Origin: Rhodospirillales bacterium
GTDB taxonomy: Bacteria; Pseudomonadota; Alphaproteobacteria; Rhodospirillales; Defluviicoccaceae
DNA length: 48,937 nt
Direction: 5' to 3'
Assembly (NCBI GenBank): GCA_007694935.1
Contig: REES01000114.1
Span: forward strand, 1 to 48,937
Position numbers and translations under genes: made by a program. Shown in pieces: positions 34,176 through 42,981 of the stretch; within the stretch, counting starts at the first letter, position 1; each line of letters starts with the position of its first letter. A model generated the notes under the pieces. It did not search any database and had not been told where the DNA came from. It worked only from the letters and a program-made list of their open reading frames with translations.

Positions 34176-35432
34176 TCACGCGTTCATCGCATCGAAAAAG
34201 TCCGCGTTGTTCTTGGATGAGCGAAGCTTGTCCAGCAGGAACTCCATCGAGTCGACGATCCCCATGGGCATCAGCACCCGTCGCAGCACCCACATCTTGG
34301 AGAGTACCGGCTTTTCCACCAGAAGCTCTTCCTTCCGGGTTCCTGACCGGGTGATGTCGATGCTGGGCCAGGTGCGCTTGTCCGCCAGCTTGCGATCCAG
34401 GATGATCTCGCAGTTCCCGGTCCCCTTGAACTCCTCGAAGATCACCTCATCCATCCGGGACCCGGTATCGATCAAGGCGGTGGAGATGATCGTGAGGGAG
34501 CCCCCCTCCTCGATATTGCGTGCCGCCCCGAAAAAGCGCTTCGGCCGCTGCAGCGCATTCGCGTCGACGCCCCCGGTGAGCACCTTGCCCGATGACGGCA
34601 CCACCGTGTTGTACGCACGCGCCAGCCGGGTGATCGAGTCCAGCAGGATCACCACGTCCCGCTTGTGCTCCACAAGCCGCTTCGCCTTCTCGATCACCAT
34701 CTCCGCCACCTGGACGTGGCGTGCCGCCGGCTCATCAAAGGTGGAACTGACCACCTCCCCCTTGACGGACCGCGCCATGTCGGTCACTTCCTCCGGCCGC
34801 TCGTCGATCAGCAGGACAATCAGGTAGCATTCCCGGTGATTGGCGGCGATCGACTGGGCGATATTCTGCAACATCACGGTCTTCCCGGTCCGCGGCGGCG
34901 CCACCACCAGCGCCCGCTGGCCCTTGCCGATCGGCGTGATCAGGTCGACGACCCGGGAGGTCAGATCCTTGGTCACCGTCGCCGGCAGTTCCATGATCAG
35001 CCGCTTTTCCGGGTACAGCGGCGTCAGATTGTCGAAGTTGATCCGATGTCGCACTTCCACCGGATTGGCGAAGTTGATGGCATTGACCTTCAGCAGTGCG
35101 AAATACCGCTCGCCATCCTTGGGCGACCGGATCTCCCCTTCCACCGTATCGCCGGTACGCAGCCCGAACCGTCGGATCTGGCTTGGCGACACGTAGATGT
35201 CGTCGGGGCCCGGGAGGTAATTGGCTTCCGGCGACCGCAGGAAACCGAAGCCGTCCTGAAGCACCTCCAGCACACCATCACCAAAAATCGGTACGTCGTT
35301 TTCGGCGAGTTGCTTAAGGATTGCAAACATCATCTCCTGCTTACGCAGCGAGCTTGCGTTCTCGATCCTGAGATCTTCCGCATAAGAGAGAAGATCAGCC
35401 GGCGGCTTCGCCTTAAGTTCTTTGAGGTTCAT
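34176..35432 (-). CDS. rho: Transcription termination factor Rho
   Basis: Hexameric RNA helicase, 418 residues. It has the N-terminal Rho_N helical domain ([19 protein letters not shown]), a cold-shock-like RNA-binding domain ([22 protein letters not shown]), Walker [13 protein letters not shown], Walker [17 protein letters not shown] and the R-loop/Q-loop stretch [31 protein letters not shown]. It is transcribed with the hem genes or from its own promoter in the 247-nt leader. Confidence 0.98.
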   Translation of the reverse strand: MNLKELKAKPPADLLSYAEDLRIENASSLRKQEMMFAILKQLAENDVPIFGDGVLEVLQDGFGFLRSPEANYLPGPDDIYVSPSQIRRFGLRTGDTVEGEIRSPKDGERYFALLKVNAINFANPVEVRHRINFDNLTPLYPEKRLIMELPATVTKDLTSRVVDLITPIGKGQRALVVAPPRTGKTVMLQNIAQSIAANHRECYLIVLLIDERPEEVTDMARSVKGEVVSSTFDEPAARHVQVAEMVIEKAKRLVEHKRDVVILLDSITRLARAYNTVVPSSGKVLTGGVDANALQRPKRFFGAARNIEEGGSLTIISTALIDTGSRMDEVIFEEFKGTGNCEIILDRKLADKRTWPSIDITRSGTRKEELLVEKPVLSKMWVLRRVLMPMGIVDSMEFLLDKLRSSKNNADFFDAMNA

Positions 35433-35464
35433 CTTGATATCCTACGGTGTTCTTCCATCCGCCC

Positions 35465-35479
35465 CTGGGTTTTTCCCAG
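35465..35479 (-). promoter_or_regulatory. Small hairpin in the rho leader
   Basis: CTGGG and CCCAG flank a T5 (A5 on the mRNA) loop, 33 nt before the rho ATG. The 247-nt space between hemJ and rho holds no gene and is AT-richer than its surroundings; farther upstream a TTGACA hexamer on the minus strand (35651-35646) could be a -35 box, with only a poor -10 (CATTCT) 18 nt on. rho genes are often autoregulated in such leaders, but here that is inference. Confidence 0.3.
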
Positions 35480-35679
35480 TGTTTCGTGATGCGTGATTGA
35501 CTTGCGCTGACAGTATCGAAATGAGCACCCGACCCGGAGCCCGGGCGAGGGTGAACCCCTTGTGGCGTGCACTAACCGCTCAGCTTGACTGGAAAGAATT
35601 GCGCAAATCTTGAGAGCGGCCAGAATGATCGAAATCAACCGAACTTGTCAAATCCGGATCGTACCGCCCGGTGCAGACC

Positions 35680-36123
35680 TCAGAATGGCTTCAAGATGGC
35701 CAGGATAACAATCAGAATCAGCAGTACCGTCGGCACTTCGTTGACGACGCGATAAAACCGTTCCGAATGGCGGTTGGCTTCGGCGGCAAACTCGCGTCGC
35801 CACCGCGCCAGCAGCATGTGAAAGGCAAGCAAAACCCCGACCAGCAACAGTTTCGCATGCATCCAGCCGAACAACAATCCATCAATCTGCCAGATCAGGA
35901 TGCCCCCCGTGGCAAGCGTCACGATCATTGCCGGGTTCATGATGATCCGCAGCAGCTTCCGTTCCATCACCTGGAACGTCCTGGCCGTGTCCGAACCGGG
36001 TGCCTGCTGTGTGTGGTAGACATAAAGTCGCGGCAGGTAGAACAACCCCGCCATCCACGCGGTAAACGCCACGACATGCACGACCTTGGTCCAGAGATAG
36101 GTATCCAACAGCACGTTCACCAC
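35680..36123 (-). CDS. hemJ: Protoporphyrinogen oxidase HemJ
   Basis: A 147-residue integral membrane protein with four hydrophobic helices. It converts protoporphyrinogen IX to protoporphyrin IX in bacteria that lack HemG and HemY. Family motifs are WTKVVHVVAFTAWMAGLFYLPRL, the ERKLLRIIMNPAM loop and FHMLLARWRREFA, and the C-terminal FYRVVNEVPTVLL. Conserved His and Lys residues in the helices bind heme. It starts with GTG (a second GTG follows), 7 nt after hemH; with hemE and hemH it covers the last heme steps. Confidence 0.92.
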   Translation of the reverse strand: MVNVLLDTYLWTKVVHVVAFTAWMAGLFYLPRLYVYHTQQAPGSDTARTFQVMERKLLRIIMNPAMIVTLATGGILIWQIDGLLFGWMHAKLLLVGVLLAFHMLLARWRREFAAEANRHSERFYRVVNEVPTVLLILIVILAILKPF

Positions 36124-36130
36124 CGGCCGA

Positions 36131-37180
36131 TTAAGAACGGTCGTTTGGGGAAGCCGCGCAGATACAGCGCGTCAAAGAGCTCGGACACAGCCTGGCGCCC
36201 AGATGAGACGCCACACCAGCATCGCTGGCCAAGGCATTTTCAACCAATCCGGCAAGCCCGTCAACAAACTCCGGCGTCGTGCCGACCGCCGGTACCCGCA
36301 GGTACGCCGGCACGCCCGATTCCTCCGCCAAGGCCCGGTAGGTGATGTCCAGTTCCACCAGGGTTTCCGAATGTTCCGATACAAAGGCGATTGGCACCAT
36401 CACCACCGCTGCGCCGTCGGCGCCGGCTCGCCGCACCTCGGCCTCGGTGTCGGGACCGATCCACTCCAGCGGGCCGACCCGGCTCTGGTAGCAGATCACA
36501 TGATCCAGCCCGGTTCGACCCAACTGATGCAGCACCGCCCCGACCGTCCGCTCAACCTGCCACTGGTAGGGGTCGCCCCCAGCGATCACCCGCTTCGGCA
36601 GACCGTGCGCTGAAAACAGGACCCGAACGCGAGCGAAGCCGCTTGCCTGATCCAGCCGCTCGGCGATCAGCCTTGCATAGGCTGCCACGAACCCCTCCAC
36701 CTCCGGGTAGCAGCAGACCGTGTCCTCCGGCACCCGGAGCCCCGCCGCACCCCTGGCGCGGGCCCAGTCCGCCAGGGACGAACCCGTCGTCGTGGATGAG
36801 AATTGGGGATACAGCGGCAACAGAACCACCCGATCGGCTTTCCAGTCCCTGACCGCCTCGGCCACCTCGTCGCTCATCGGGTGCCAATACCGCATGCAGA
36901 CGAACACCCGGATGTCATGTCCGCGATCGCCCAGGACCGCCTCGAGCGCGTTCGCCTGGGCCTCGGTCAGCTCACGCAGCGGAGACCGACCCCCGAGCCT
37001 GCCATAGATCTCTCGAGCTTCCGGCGCCCGCCGCTTGGCGATCAGCCACGCCAGGGGCAGCCGCAGCACCCCCGGCAAGCCGATGATCGCCGGATCCTTG
37101 AACAGGTTGAACAGGAACGGCCGGATCGCATCGGGCCGGTCCGGGCCGCCGAGATTGAACATCACCACGGCGATGCGCAT
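36131..37180 (-). CDS. hemH: Ferrochelatase
   Basis: Inserts Fe(II) into protoporphyrin IX, the final step of protoheme synthesis. The 349 residues include VVMFNLGGPDRPDAIRPFLFNLF, VCMRYWHPM, the substrate-pocket LLPLYPQFSSTTTGSS, the catalytic His in LFSAHGLPKRV and the acidic FVSEHSETLVELD. The ATG overlaps the hemE stop by one base (TGATG). The C-terminal tail of about 15 residues is Cys/Ser-rich and not part of the catalytic core. Confidence 0.97.
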   Translation of the reverse strand: MRIAVVMFNLGGPDRPDAIRPFLFNLFKDPAIIGLPGVLRLPLAWLIAKRRAPEAREIYGRLGGRSPLRELTEAQANALEAVLGDRGHDIRVFVCMRYWHPMSDEVAEAVRDWKADRVVLLPLYPQFSSTTTGSSLADWARARGAAGLRVPEDTVCCYPEVEGFVAAYARLIAERLDQASGFARVRVLFSAHGLPKRVIAGGDPYQWQVERTVGAVLHQLGRTGLDHVICYQSRVGPLEWIGPDTEAEVRRAGADGAAVVMVPIAFVSEHSETLVELDITYRALAEESGVPAYLRVPAVGTTPEFVDGLAGLVENALASDAGVASHLGARLCPSSLTRCICAASPNDRS

Positions 37181-38271
37181 CAGCGGCTGCCCTCCGCGCC
37201 CGGCCAAGCCCGGACCCGCTCGGCCAGCCGTGCCACGTGCTCCGGCGGGGTCTCCGGCAGCACACCGTGCCCGAGGTTGAACACGTACCGTCCCTGACCC
37301 AGAACCGACAGCAGCCGGTCGATCTCCCGGTCCATGGCAACCCCGCCGGCCACCAGCAGCTGGTTGTCGAGGTTGCCCTGCACCAGAACCTTGGCCTGCA
37401 GGTGGTCGGCCGCCCAGTCGGCCGGCACCGCGGCGTCGAGGCCTACGCCATCGACCCCGGTTTCCTCGACGTAGGCCTGATGGAGAACGCCGGCACCGCG
37501 CGGAAAGCCGATGATCGGTACGGCGGGCCACTCCGCCTTCAGCCGGGCCACGATCGCCGCCGTTGGCGCGATCACCCAGCGGCGAAACTGCTGTTCCGAC
37601 AGCAACCCCGCCCAGCTATCGAACAACTGGACCACGTCCGCGCCTCTCGCGATCTGACAGCCGAGGTGTCGCACCACCGCGTCCGTCAGGATGGCCACCA
37701 ACGCGCCGAACCCTTCCGGATCGGCATAGCCCCACCGGCGGGCCGAGGCCGCCTCGGTTCCGCCCTGGCCCTCCACCATGTAGCAGGCGAGAGTCCACGG
37801 TGCGCCGGCAAAGCCGATCAGCGACATCTCCGGCCCCAGCGCGCGGCGAAGCCCCTCGACCCCGGCGTACACCGGCTCCAGCCTCTCCTCCAGCCGGTCC
37901 GTGACCAACGCCGCCACATCGCCGGTCGAACGGATCGGCTGCAGCCGCGGTCCCACCCCTTCGATGAAACGCACGTCCGCCCCGAGGGCGTGCGGAACCA
38001 CCAGAATGTCGCTGAACACGATCGCCGCATCCATTCCGAACCGCCGCAACGGCTGCAGCGCCGCTTCCGTGGTCAGCCCCGGGGTGTAGCAGAACTGGAG
38101 GAAATTCGGCGCCCCCTCGCGCAGCGCCCGATACTCCGGGAGGTACCTTCCGGCTTGGCGCATCAGCCAGAACGGCGGGCGTCGCAAGCGCGTCTGCCTG
38201 AACGCTTGCCGCAGCACCCCAGCGTCCGGTGTGTGCGTGGGCATCGGACCGCTGTCGGCCGGGTTGTTCAT
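37180..38271 (-). CDS. hemE: Uroporphyrinogen decarboxylase
   Basis: Decarboxylates uroporphyrinogen III to coproporphyrinogen III. The product has the substrate-binding FWLMRQAGRYLPEYRALRE, FSDILVVPHALG, GFAGAPWTLACYMVEG and DSWAGLLS, and ends in FNLGHGVLPETPPEHV. I use the ATG at 38271, preceded by GGAAGAG (363 aa); an in-frame TTG at 38286 or ATG farther in are alternatives. It is the first gene of the leftward hemE-hemH-hemJ operon and faces the gene-free origin candidate. Confidence 0.97.
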   Translation of the reverse strand: MNNPADSGPMPTHTPDAGVLRQAFRQTRLRRPPFWLMRQAGRYLPEYRALREGAPNFLQFCYTPGLTTEAALQPLRRFGMDAAIVFSDILVVPHALGADVRFIEGVGPRLQPIRSTGDVAALVTDRLEERLEPVYAGVEGLRRALGPEMSLIGFAGAPWTLACYMVEGQGGTEAASARRWGYADPEGFGALVAILTDAVVRHLGCQIARGADVVQLFDSWAGLLSEQQFRRWVIAPTAAIVARLKAEWPAVPIIGFPRGAGVLHQAYVEETGVDGVGLDAAVPADWAADHLQAKVLVQGNLDNQLLVAGGVAMDREIDRLLSVLGQGRYVFNLGHGVLPETPPEHVARLAERVRAWPGAEGSR

Positions 38272-38768
38272 CGCTCTTCCAATCAAACCTTAAGACTCTC
38301 TGAAGGGAGTGATAGTGGTTGGTGCCTGGAAACCTGGGGATTACCGGAATGCCTTGGACAGTCCCCAACCGCCGGCCGGTGCCCGGCGCCGCGTTGGAAT
38401 CCTGGGGACGATACGGCGTCGGCGCGGTCAAATCCATGGTAGCGCTGCCGAGATCCCGGCTTGCAATAAGGCGGAAAACGGGGACAACCTCTCGGACGCT
38501 TCCGCCTGTCCCCGGATTTCACGTCGTGCCGTGCGCTCCGGCGTCCAGCGACAACCCTGTGCACTCCCTCACGGACATGGCGCATCAAACCGAGGCCACC
38601 CTTGAACGCTCGGGTTTCCCCCACTCTGCTCACAGCTTTTCCCGTGGAGCGGTTCCCGCGGATGCCGAGGTCTACGCGGGCCCGGCGGATCCGGATCGCA
38701 GCCGAGGCCTCTCCGACTCCGCCCCGGTCTGGGACATCCCAGTGACCATCACGCCATCGGAGGCGGTG
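38272..38768. other. oriC: Gene-free hemE-maf intergenic region; candidate chromosomal origin (oriC)
   Basis: About 500 nt between the divergent hemE and maf genes with no convincing ORF. It holds five copies of a GGGGA-core element: TGGGGATTA (38335-38343), ACAGTCCCCA (38358-38367, reverse), TGGGGACGA (38403-38411), CGGGGACAA (38479-38487) and CTGTCCCCG (38506-38514, reverse), plus three GANTC sites (38294, 38397, 38715). The element resembles a GC-rich form of the DnaA box TGTGGATAA. The origin of Caulobacter and Rickettsia lies next to hemE, gene direction switches here, and parS sites lie 10-12 kb away. There is no obvious AT-rich unwinding tract, so this remains inference. Confidence 0.55.
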
Positions 38769-39386
38769 ATGGCGGCACCGGGCTCACCGGCGGTACCGGT
38801 GGTTCTGGCTTCGGCCAGCGTCGCCCGCCGGCGAATGCTGCACCAGGCCGGCCTGACTTTGGTGGCGGATCCGGCCGACATCGATGAGGAGTCTCTCAAG
38901 GTGGAGGCTGCCCGGCAGGGAAAGACGCCGGTTGCGATCGCACTTGCACTGGCAGAGGCCAAGGCCGTTGCCGTGTCGCTCCGGCATCCCGACGCCCTGG
39001 TTATCGGTGCCGATCAGGTGCTGGTGTGTGGGGGCCGGCTGTTGAGCAAGGCTGCTGATCGGCAGCAGGCGGCAGCAACTCTGGAGCGGCTGCGGGGCCG
39101 CAGCCACCGGCTGGTCAGTGCCGTGGCGCTGGTCCGGGATGGCCGGATATCCTGGCGGCACGTCGACACGGCACGGTTGCGGATGCGGGCGTTTTCCAAG
39201 TCGTTTCTTCAATCCTACCTGGCCGCCGAGGGGAAAGCCGTGATCCAGACGGTCGGCGCGTATGCGCTGGAGGGACGGGGCGCCCAGCTCTTTGACCGGG
39301 TGGACGGCGATCATTTTACCGTCCTGGGATTGCCACTTCTGCCCCTGCTGGCGCAACTCAGGCGGGAGGGAGTGATCGCGACATGA
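38769..39386 (+). CDS. maf: Maf-family nucleotide pyrophosphatase
   Basis: A 205-residue Maf/HAM1-fold protein that hydrolyses dTTP, UTP or modified nucleotides. It has the phosphate-binding VVLASASVARRRML, ADIDEESLK and VIGADQVLVCGG (metal-binding Asp), and the TVGAYALEGRGAQLFDRVDGD motif. The ATG at 38769 follows GGAGGC; a longer open frame runs back to 38319 but lacks conservation and crosses the origin candidate. Its stop overlaps the aroE ATG (ATGA). Confidence 0.93.
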   Translation: MAAPGSPAVPVVLASASVARRRMLHQAGLTLVADPADIDEESLKVEAARQGKTPVAIALALAEAKAVAVSLRHPDALVIGADQVLVCGGRLLSKAADRQQAAATLERLRGRSHRLVSAVALVRDGRISWRHVDTARLRMRAFSKSFLQSYLAAEGKAVIQTVGAYALEGRGAQLFDRVDGDHFTVLGLPLLPLLAQLRREGVIAT

Positions 39387-40231
39387 TTCTATCCGGCCGG
39401 GCCCGGGTGGCCGGGGTGATGGGCTGGCCGGTCGGCCATTCCTGGTCACCGCGGATTCATGGCTACTGGCTCCGGCGTTACCACATCGACGGCGCCTACG
39501 TGCCGCTGCCGGTCCAGCCGGAAAGTCTTGCTGCTGCCTTGGCGGCACTGCCGAAGCTGGGGTTCCGCGGCGTCAGCGTGACCATTCCCCACAAGGAAGC
39601 GGCGATGGCCTGCATGGCGGAAGTATCCGAGGCAGCACGCGCCATCGGGGCGGTGAATACCGTGGTGGTGCAGGAAGATGGTGCGCTCCGCGGAACCAAC
39701 ACCGATGCTTCCGGATTCCTCGAAGCGGTGCGCAGCGCCGTGCCACATTGGTGCCCATCCGCCGGTCCGGCACTGGTCCTGGGCGCCGGCGGTGCCGCCC
39801 GCGCCGTGGTGAGCGCCCTGGGGCACGCGGGCGTGCCCTTGGTGCGGGTCGCCAACCGCAGCCCGGGCCGGGCGGAGCGGCTGGCGGCCGATATCGGCGG
39901 TCGGATCGAACCGGTGGCGTGGGACGATCGCGCCGCTGCCGCCGCCGATACCACCCTTCTGGTCAACGCTACCAGCCTCGGCATGGCCGGGCAGCCGCCG
40001 CTGGACATGCCGCTCGGCGGCCTGCCGACCTCGTCCGTTGTCGTCGACATTGTGTATCAGCCGCTGCAGACACCGCTGCTCGCCGCCGCGGCCGCCCGCG
40101 GGAACATCACAGTGGATGGGCTCGGCATGTTGCTGCACCAGGCCCGCCCGGCGTTTGCGGCATGGTTCGGCGTGGATCCCGAGGTGACAGCGGAGCTGCG
40201 GGCCTTCGTGCTCCACGACACGGAGCACTGA
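39383..40231 (+). CDS. aroE: Shikimate dehydrogenase
   Basis: NADPH-dependent reduction of 3-dehydroshikimate in aromatic amino-acid synthesis. The 282 residues show GWPVGHSWSPRIHGYWL (shikimate site), GVSVTIPHKEAAM with catalytic Lys, GTNTDASGFLEA with catalytic Asp, the nucleotide site VLGAGGAARAVV and NRSPGRAERL. It overlaps maf by 4 nt and shares one base with the coaE start, as in the usual maf-aroE-coaE-dnaQ order. Confidence 0.97.
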   Translation: MILSGRARVAGVMGWPVGHSWSPRIHGYWLRRYHIDGAYVPLPVQPESLAAALAALPKLGFRGVSVTIPHKEAAMACMAEVSEAARAIGAVNTVVVQEDGALRGTNTDASGFLEAVRSAVPHWCPSAGPALVLGAGGAARAVVSALGHAGVPLVRVANRSPGRAERLAADIGGRIEPVAWDDRAAAAADTTLLVNATSLGMAGQPPLDMPLGGLPTSSVVVDIVYQPLQTPLLAAAAARGNITVDGLGMLLHQARPAFAAWFGVDPEVTAELRAFVLHDTEH

Positions 40232-40854
40232 TGTTCATTCTTGGACTTACCGGCTCCATCGCCATGGGCAAGTCGACGGCGGCGGCCATGTTCCGGCGTC
40301 TCAGGGTGCCGGTGTTCGATGCCGACCGGGAAGTGCATGCTCTGCTGGCACCAGGGGGAGGCGCGTTCGCTTCGGTGTCGGCGGCCTTCCCGGATGCGCT
40401 CCGTGACGGTTGTCTCGACCGCTCACGGATCGCCCGGCGGGTGTTCGATGATCCCGAGGCCCTGGCCAAGCTGGAACGGATCCTGCACCCCCGGGTGATG
40501 CGGGCACAGTGCCGGTTTCTTCAGACGATGGCACGGCGGCGTATGCGCCTGGTGGTTCTGGACATTCCACTGCTGTTCGAAACCGGCGGAGAACGCGGCT
40601 GTGATGCGGTCGCCGTGGTTACCGCTCCCGAGTTCATTCAGCGCCAGCGGATCCTCGCGAGGCCGGGAATGGACCGGGCCCGGCTGTCGGCCACCTTGGC
40701 CCGGCAGATGGCGGATGCGGAGAAGCGGCGCCGGGCCGATTTCGTCATTCCCACCGGCCTCGGCAAGGCGGAAACCATGCGTCATATTCGGCGCATCGTC
40801 GATCGCTGTAGCGGCATGCCGGGATGGCAGCGGCCTAGCTATGGTATGTATTGA
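40231..40854 (+). CDS. coaE: Dephospho-CoA kinase
   Basis: Last step of coenzyme A synthesis: ATP-dependent phosphorylation of dephospho-CoA. The 207-residue P-loop kinase begins MFILGLTGSIAMGKSTAA, then VFDADREVH, DIPLLFETG and the lid region RQRILARPGMDRARL. The ATG shares its A with the aroE TGA (TGATG). The dnaQ start lies 32 nt after its stop. Confidence 0.96.
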   Translation: MFILGLTGSIAMGKSTAAAMFRRLRVPVFDADREVHALLAPGGGAFASVSAAFPDALRDGCLDRSRIARRVFDDPEALAKLERILHPRVMRAQCRFLQTMARRRMRLVVLDIPLLFETGGERGCDAVAVVTAPEFIQRQRILARPGMDRARLSATLARQMADAEKRRRADFVIPTGLGKAETMRHIRRIVDRCSGMPGWQRPSYGMY

Positions 40855-40886
40855 TTGTATCGACCGCAACTGATAGAAACTCGCCC

Positions 40887-41561
40887 ATGCGCGAAGTAGT
40901 CCTCGACACCGAGACGACCGGCCTGAGTCCGGCCGACAATCACCGCATCATCGAAATCGGCTGCGTCGAGCTGATCAACCACGTCGCCACCGGCAAGGTG
41001 TTTCAGACCTACCTCAACCCGGAACGGAGCGTACCGGACGAAGCTCGGGCGGTGCACGGCATCGACGATGCGCTGCTGGCCGACAAGCCGCTGTTCAAGG
41101 ATATCGCCGACGATCTGCTCTCGTTTCTCAGCGATTCACGGCTGGTCATTCACAATGCCGACTTCGACATGCGATTTCTCAATGCCGAGTTCGACCGGGT
41201 CGGTCGGCAACCCCTGCCCCGGGAGCGCGCCATCGACACGGTCGCCATGGCCCGGCAAAAGTACTTCGGGGCTGGTGCCAGCCTGGACGCGCTCTGCCGG
41301 CGCTTCGGAATCGACCTCAGCGGACGGGATCTGCACGGCGCCCTGAAGGACGCGCAGCTTCTGGCGGAGGTCTACCTGCAGCTGCTCGGCGGCCGGCAGC
41401 CCGATCTTCATCTCGTCCGCCGGACAGCCGACCCGGCCGGTCAGAGCTATCGGCTGCCCCGAACGCCGGTGCTGCTTGCTCCGAGCGACGCCGAGGTTGC
41501 GGCCCACGATGCCTGGGTGAACAAGCTCAAGGATCCGCTCTGGCGTCGCCTTCCGTCCTGA
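40887..41561 (+). CDS. dnaQ: DNA polymerase III epsilon subunit (proofreading exonuclease)
   Basis: A 224-residue 3'-5' exonuclease of the DEDDh family. Exo I is VLDTETTGL (Asp7, Glu9), Exo II VIHNADFDMRFLN, and Exo III HGALKDAQLLAEVY with the catalytic His and Asp. The C-terminal tail likely binds the polymerase alpha subunit. The ATG at 40887 gives the standard MREVVLDTETTG start; the frame is open a little upstream from a TTG that I reject. It is convergent with secB, 31 nt apart. Confidence 0.96.
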   Translation: MREVVLDTETTGLSPADNHRIIEIGCVELINHVATGKVFQTYLNPERSVPDEARAVHGIDDALLADKPLFKDIADDLLSFLSDSRLVIHNADFDMRFLNAEFDRVGRQPLPRERAIDTVAMARQKYFGAGASLDALCRRFGIDLSGRDLHGALKDAQLLAEVYLQLLGGRQPDLHLVRRTADPAGQSYRLPRTPVLLAPSDAEVAAHDAWVNKLKDPLWRRLPS

Positions 41562-41592
41562 TCGAAGCGGTCGACCGCGCCGCAACGGTTGA

Positions 41593-42132
41593 TCAGGCGA
41601 TGCTCCCGCCCTGATCGCTGGCCGCTTCGACTGCCGCCTGCTGCTGCTGGGCGTGACGCTGATACATGGCGACGAAGTCGATGGGCCCGAGCATCAACGG
41701 CAGGAAGCCGCCTTCCCGGGTGGTATTGGCCAGGATATGGCGGGCGAATGGGAACAGAATGCGCGGACACTCGATCAGCAGAACCGGCCGGAGATGCTCC
41801 TGCGGCACGTTCAGCGTGAACACCCCGCCGTAAGACAACTCGGTCAGGAACGCGGTCGACTCGCCCAGCTTGCATTCGGCGCGGGTGACCAGAACCACCT
41901 CGTAGGCGTTGTTGCCGAGCGGTGTCGCCTGGACATTGACGTTGACGTTGATGTCCGGCTGGCGTTTCTGCAACTCACCAAAGATGCCGGGCGCGGTCGG
42001 CGCTTCGAACGACAGATCCTTGATGTATTGGGCGTTGATCGCCAGCGGCGGCGGGGTTGGTGCGCCGTCGCCGGCTCCGGCCGGACCGGCGCCCTGGCCG
42101 TTGCCGGCAGGGGTTTCGGGGGTGTCTGTCAT
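41593..42132 (-). CDS. secB: Protein-export chaperone SecB
   Basis: Tetrameric chaperone that delivers preproteins to SecA. The 179 residues have an acidic, Pro/Gly-rich N-terminus, INAQYIKDLSFEAPTAPGIF, a central beta sheet with VVLVTRAECKLGESTAFLTELSYGGVF and the PRILFPFARHILANTTREGGF and LMLGPIDFVAMY motifs. The ATG at 42132 has GGGGAG at the right distance. Its place next to dnaQ is typical in alphaproteobacteria. Confidence 0.96.
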   Translation of the reverse strand: MTDTPETPAGNGQGAGPAGAGDGAPTPPPLAINAQYIKDLSFEAPTAPGIFGELQKRQPDINVNVNVQATPLGNNAYEVVLVTRAECKLGESTAFLTELSYGGVFTLNVPQEHLRPVLLIECPRILFPFARHILANTTREGGFLPLMLGPIDFVAMYQRHAQQQQAAVEAASDQGGSIA

Positions 42133-42227
42133 GGGGCTCCCCAATCTGTCTGCAAGTCAGTCCATGTCGGCTGCTGCGCGCAGTCGCTAACATGGATCAC
42201 CATGGGGCACAACCGGTTCCCAGTACG

Positions 42228-42812
42228 CTAACGTTTTCCACCGGGAGGATCCTGCCGCCGGGATGGGTCGGTGTCATCATCGGGGCGATACCGTGTCGGC
42301 TGCTGCCGTCCGTCCGCCGGTTCGTCGGTGGTTTTCTCATCCGGCTCGATCTCCTCGTATTCGCCTTCGATGATGATGCCGTCCGCCCGTTTCGGACGTT
42401 CCTCGCGCCTCTGCTGTCTCGGCGGGGTATCCGCTGGCCAGGTCCTGATTCGGCCCGAGGCGACCAGCCGGCTTTCCATGATGCTCCGGAGCAAGCGGCG
42501 GAACCCCGGAATCAGCAGCAGAAAGCCAACCGCATCCGTGATGAATCCGGGCACGATCAGCGCGGCTCCGGCGAAAACCAGGCAGACGCCGTCGAACACC
42601 GCCGTCACCGGAAACCGATTGGCTTCAAGCTCCTGCTGGGCTCCCCTCAGAATGGCAAACCCTTGCATCCGCACCAGCGACACGCCCACCACCGCCGTCA
42701 GCACCACGAAGGCAACGGTGGGCCACGCGCCGATGGTCTCACCGACACGGATCAGGACCACCAATTCCGCAATCGGAATGGCGATGAACAGGATGATGAA
42801 CACGATGGCCAT
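42228..42812 (-). CDS. fxsA: FxsA-family membrane protein
   Basis: A 194-residue inner-membrane protein with three or four hydrophobic segments in the first 120 residues and a charged, Pro/Glu-rich cytoplasmic tail. The motif GVSLVRMQGFAILRGAQQEL and AALIVPGFITDAVGFLLLIPGFR are those of FxsA, named for suppressing phage F exclusion of T7; its normal role is unknown. It lies upstream of secB on the same strand and is divergent from timA. Confidence 0.9.
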   Translation of the reverse strand: MAIVFIILFIAIPIAELVVLIRVGETIGAWPTVAFVVLTAVVGVSLVRMQGFAILRGAQQELEANRFPVTAVFDGVCLVFAGAALIVPGFITDAVGFLLLIPGFRRLLRSIMESRLVASGRIRTWPADTPPRQQRREERPKRADGIIIEGEYEEIEPDEKTTDEPADGRQQPTRYRPDDDTDPSRRQDPPGGKR

Positions 42813-42981
42813 GGTTGCTCCTCGGAAAGCGGCAGACTATCTGACCACTAAGGGTTTCGTCGATGCCGCTGCACCGATCCATGTCTGGACCTGACCGGAG
42901 CAAGCCGGTACGGTGGTATCTCATGATCTAACCGGGCGGCGACGTGGCGTGGAGCCGGGTCGGCCAAACAGACGGTTCACG

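Noticed and set aside
38594-38650. Classical DnaA boxes (TTATCCACA or one mismatch) in the origin candidate, for example around TGCTCACAGCTTTTCCC.
   Set aside because: No site comes within one mismatch of the E. coli consensus; only the GGGGA-core element repeats, so the origin claim rests on context and that element.
38319-38768. An in-frame N-terminal extension of maf, or a separate gene, across the hemE-maf gap.
   Set aside because: The translated extension is low in motif content and Maf proteins start near residue 1 of the LASAS motif; a strong ribosome-binding site precedes 38769.
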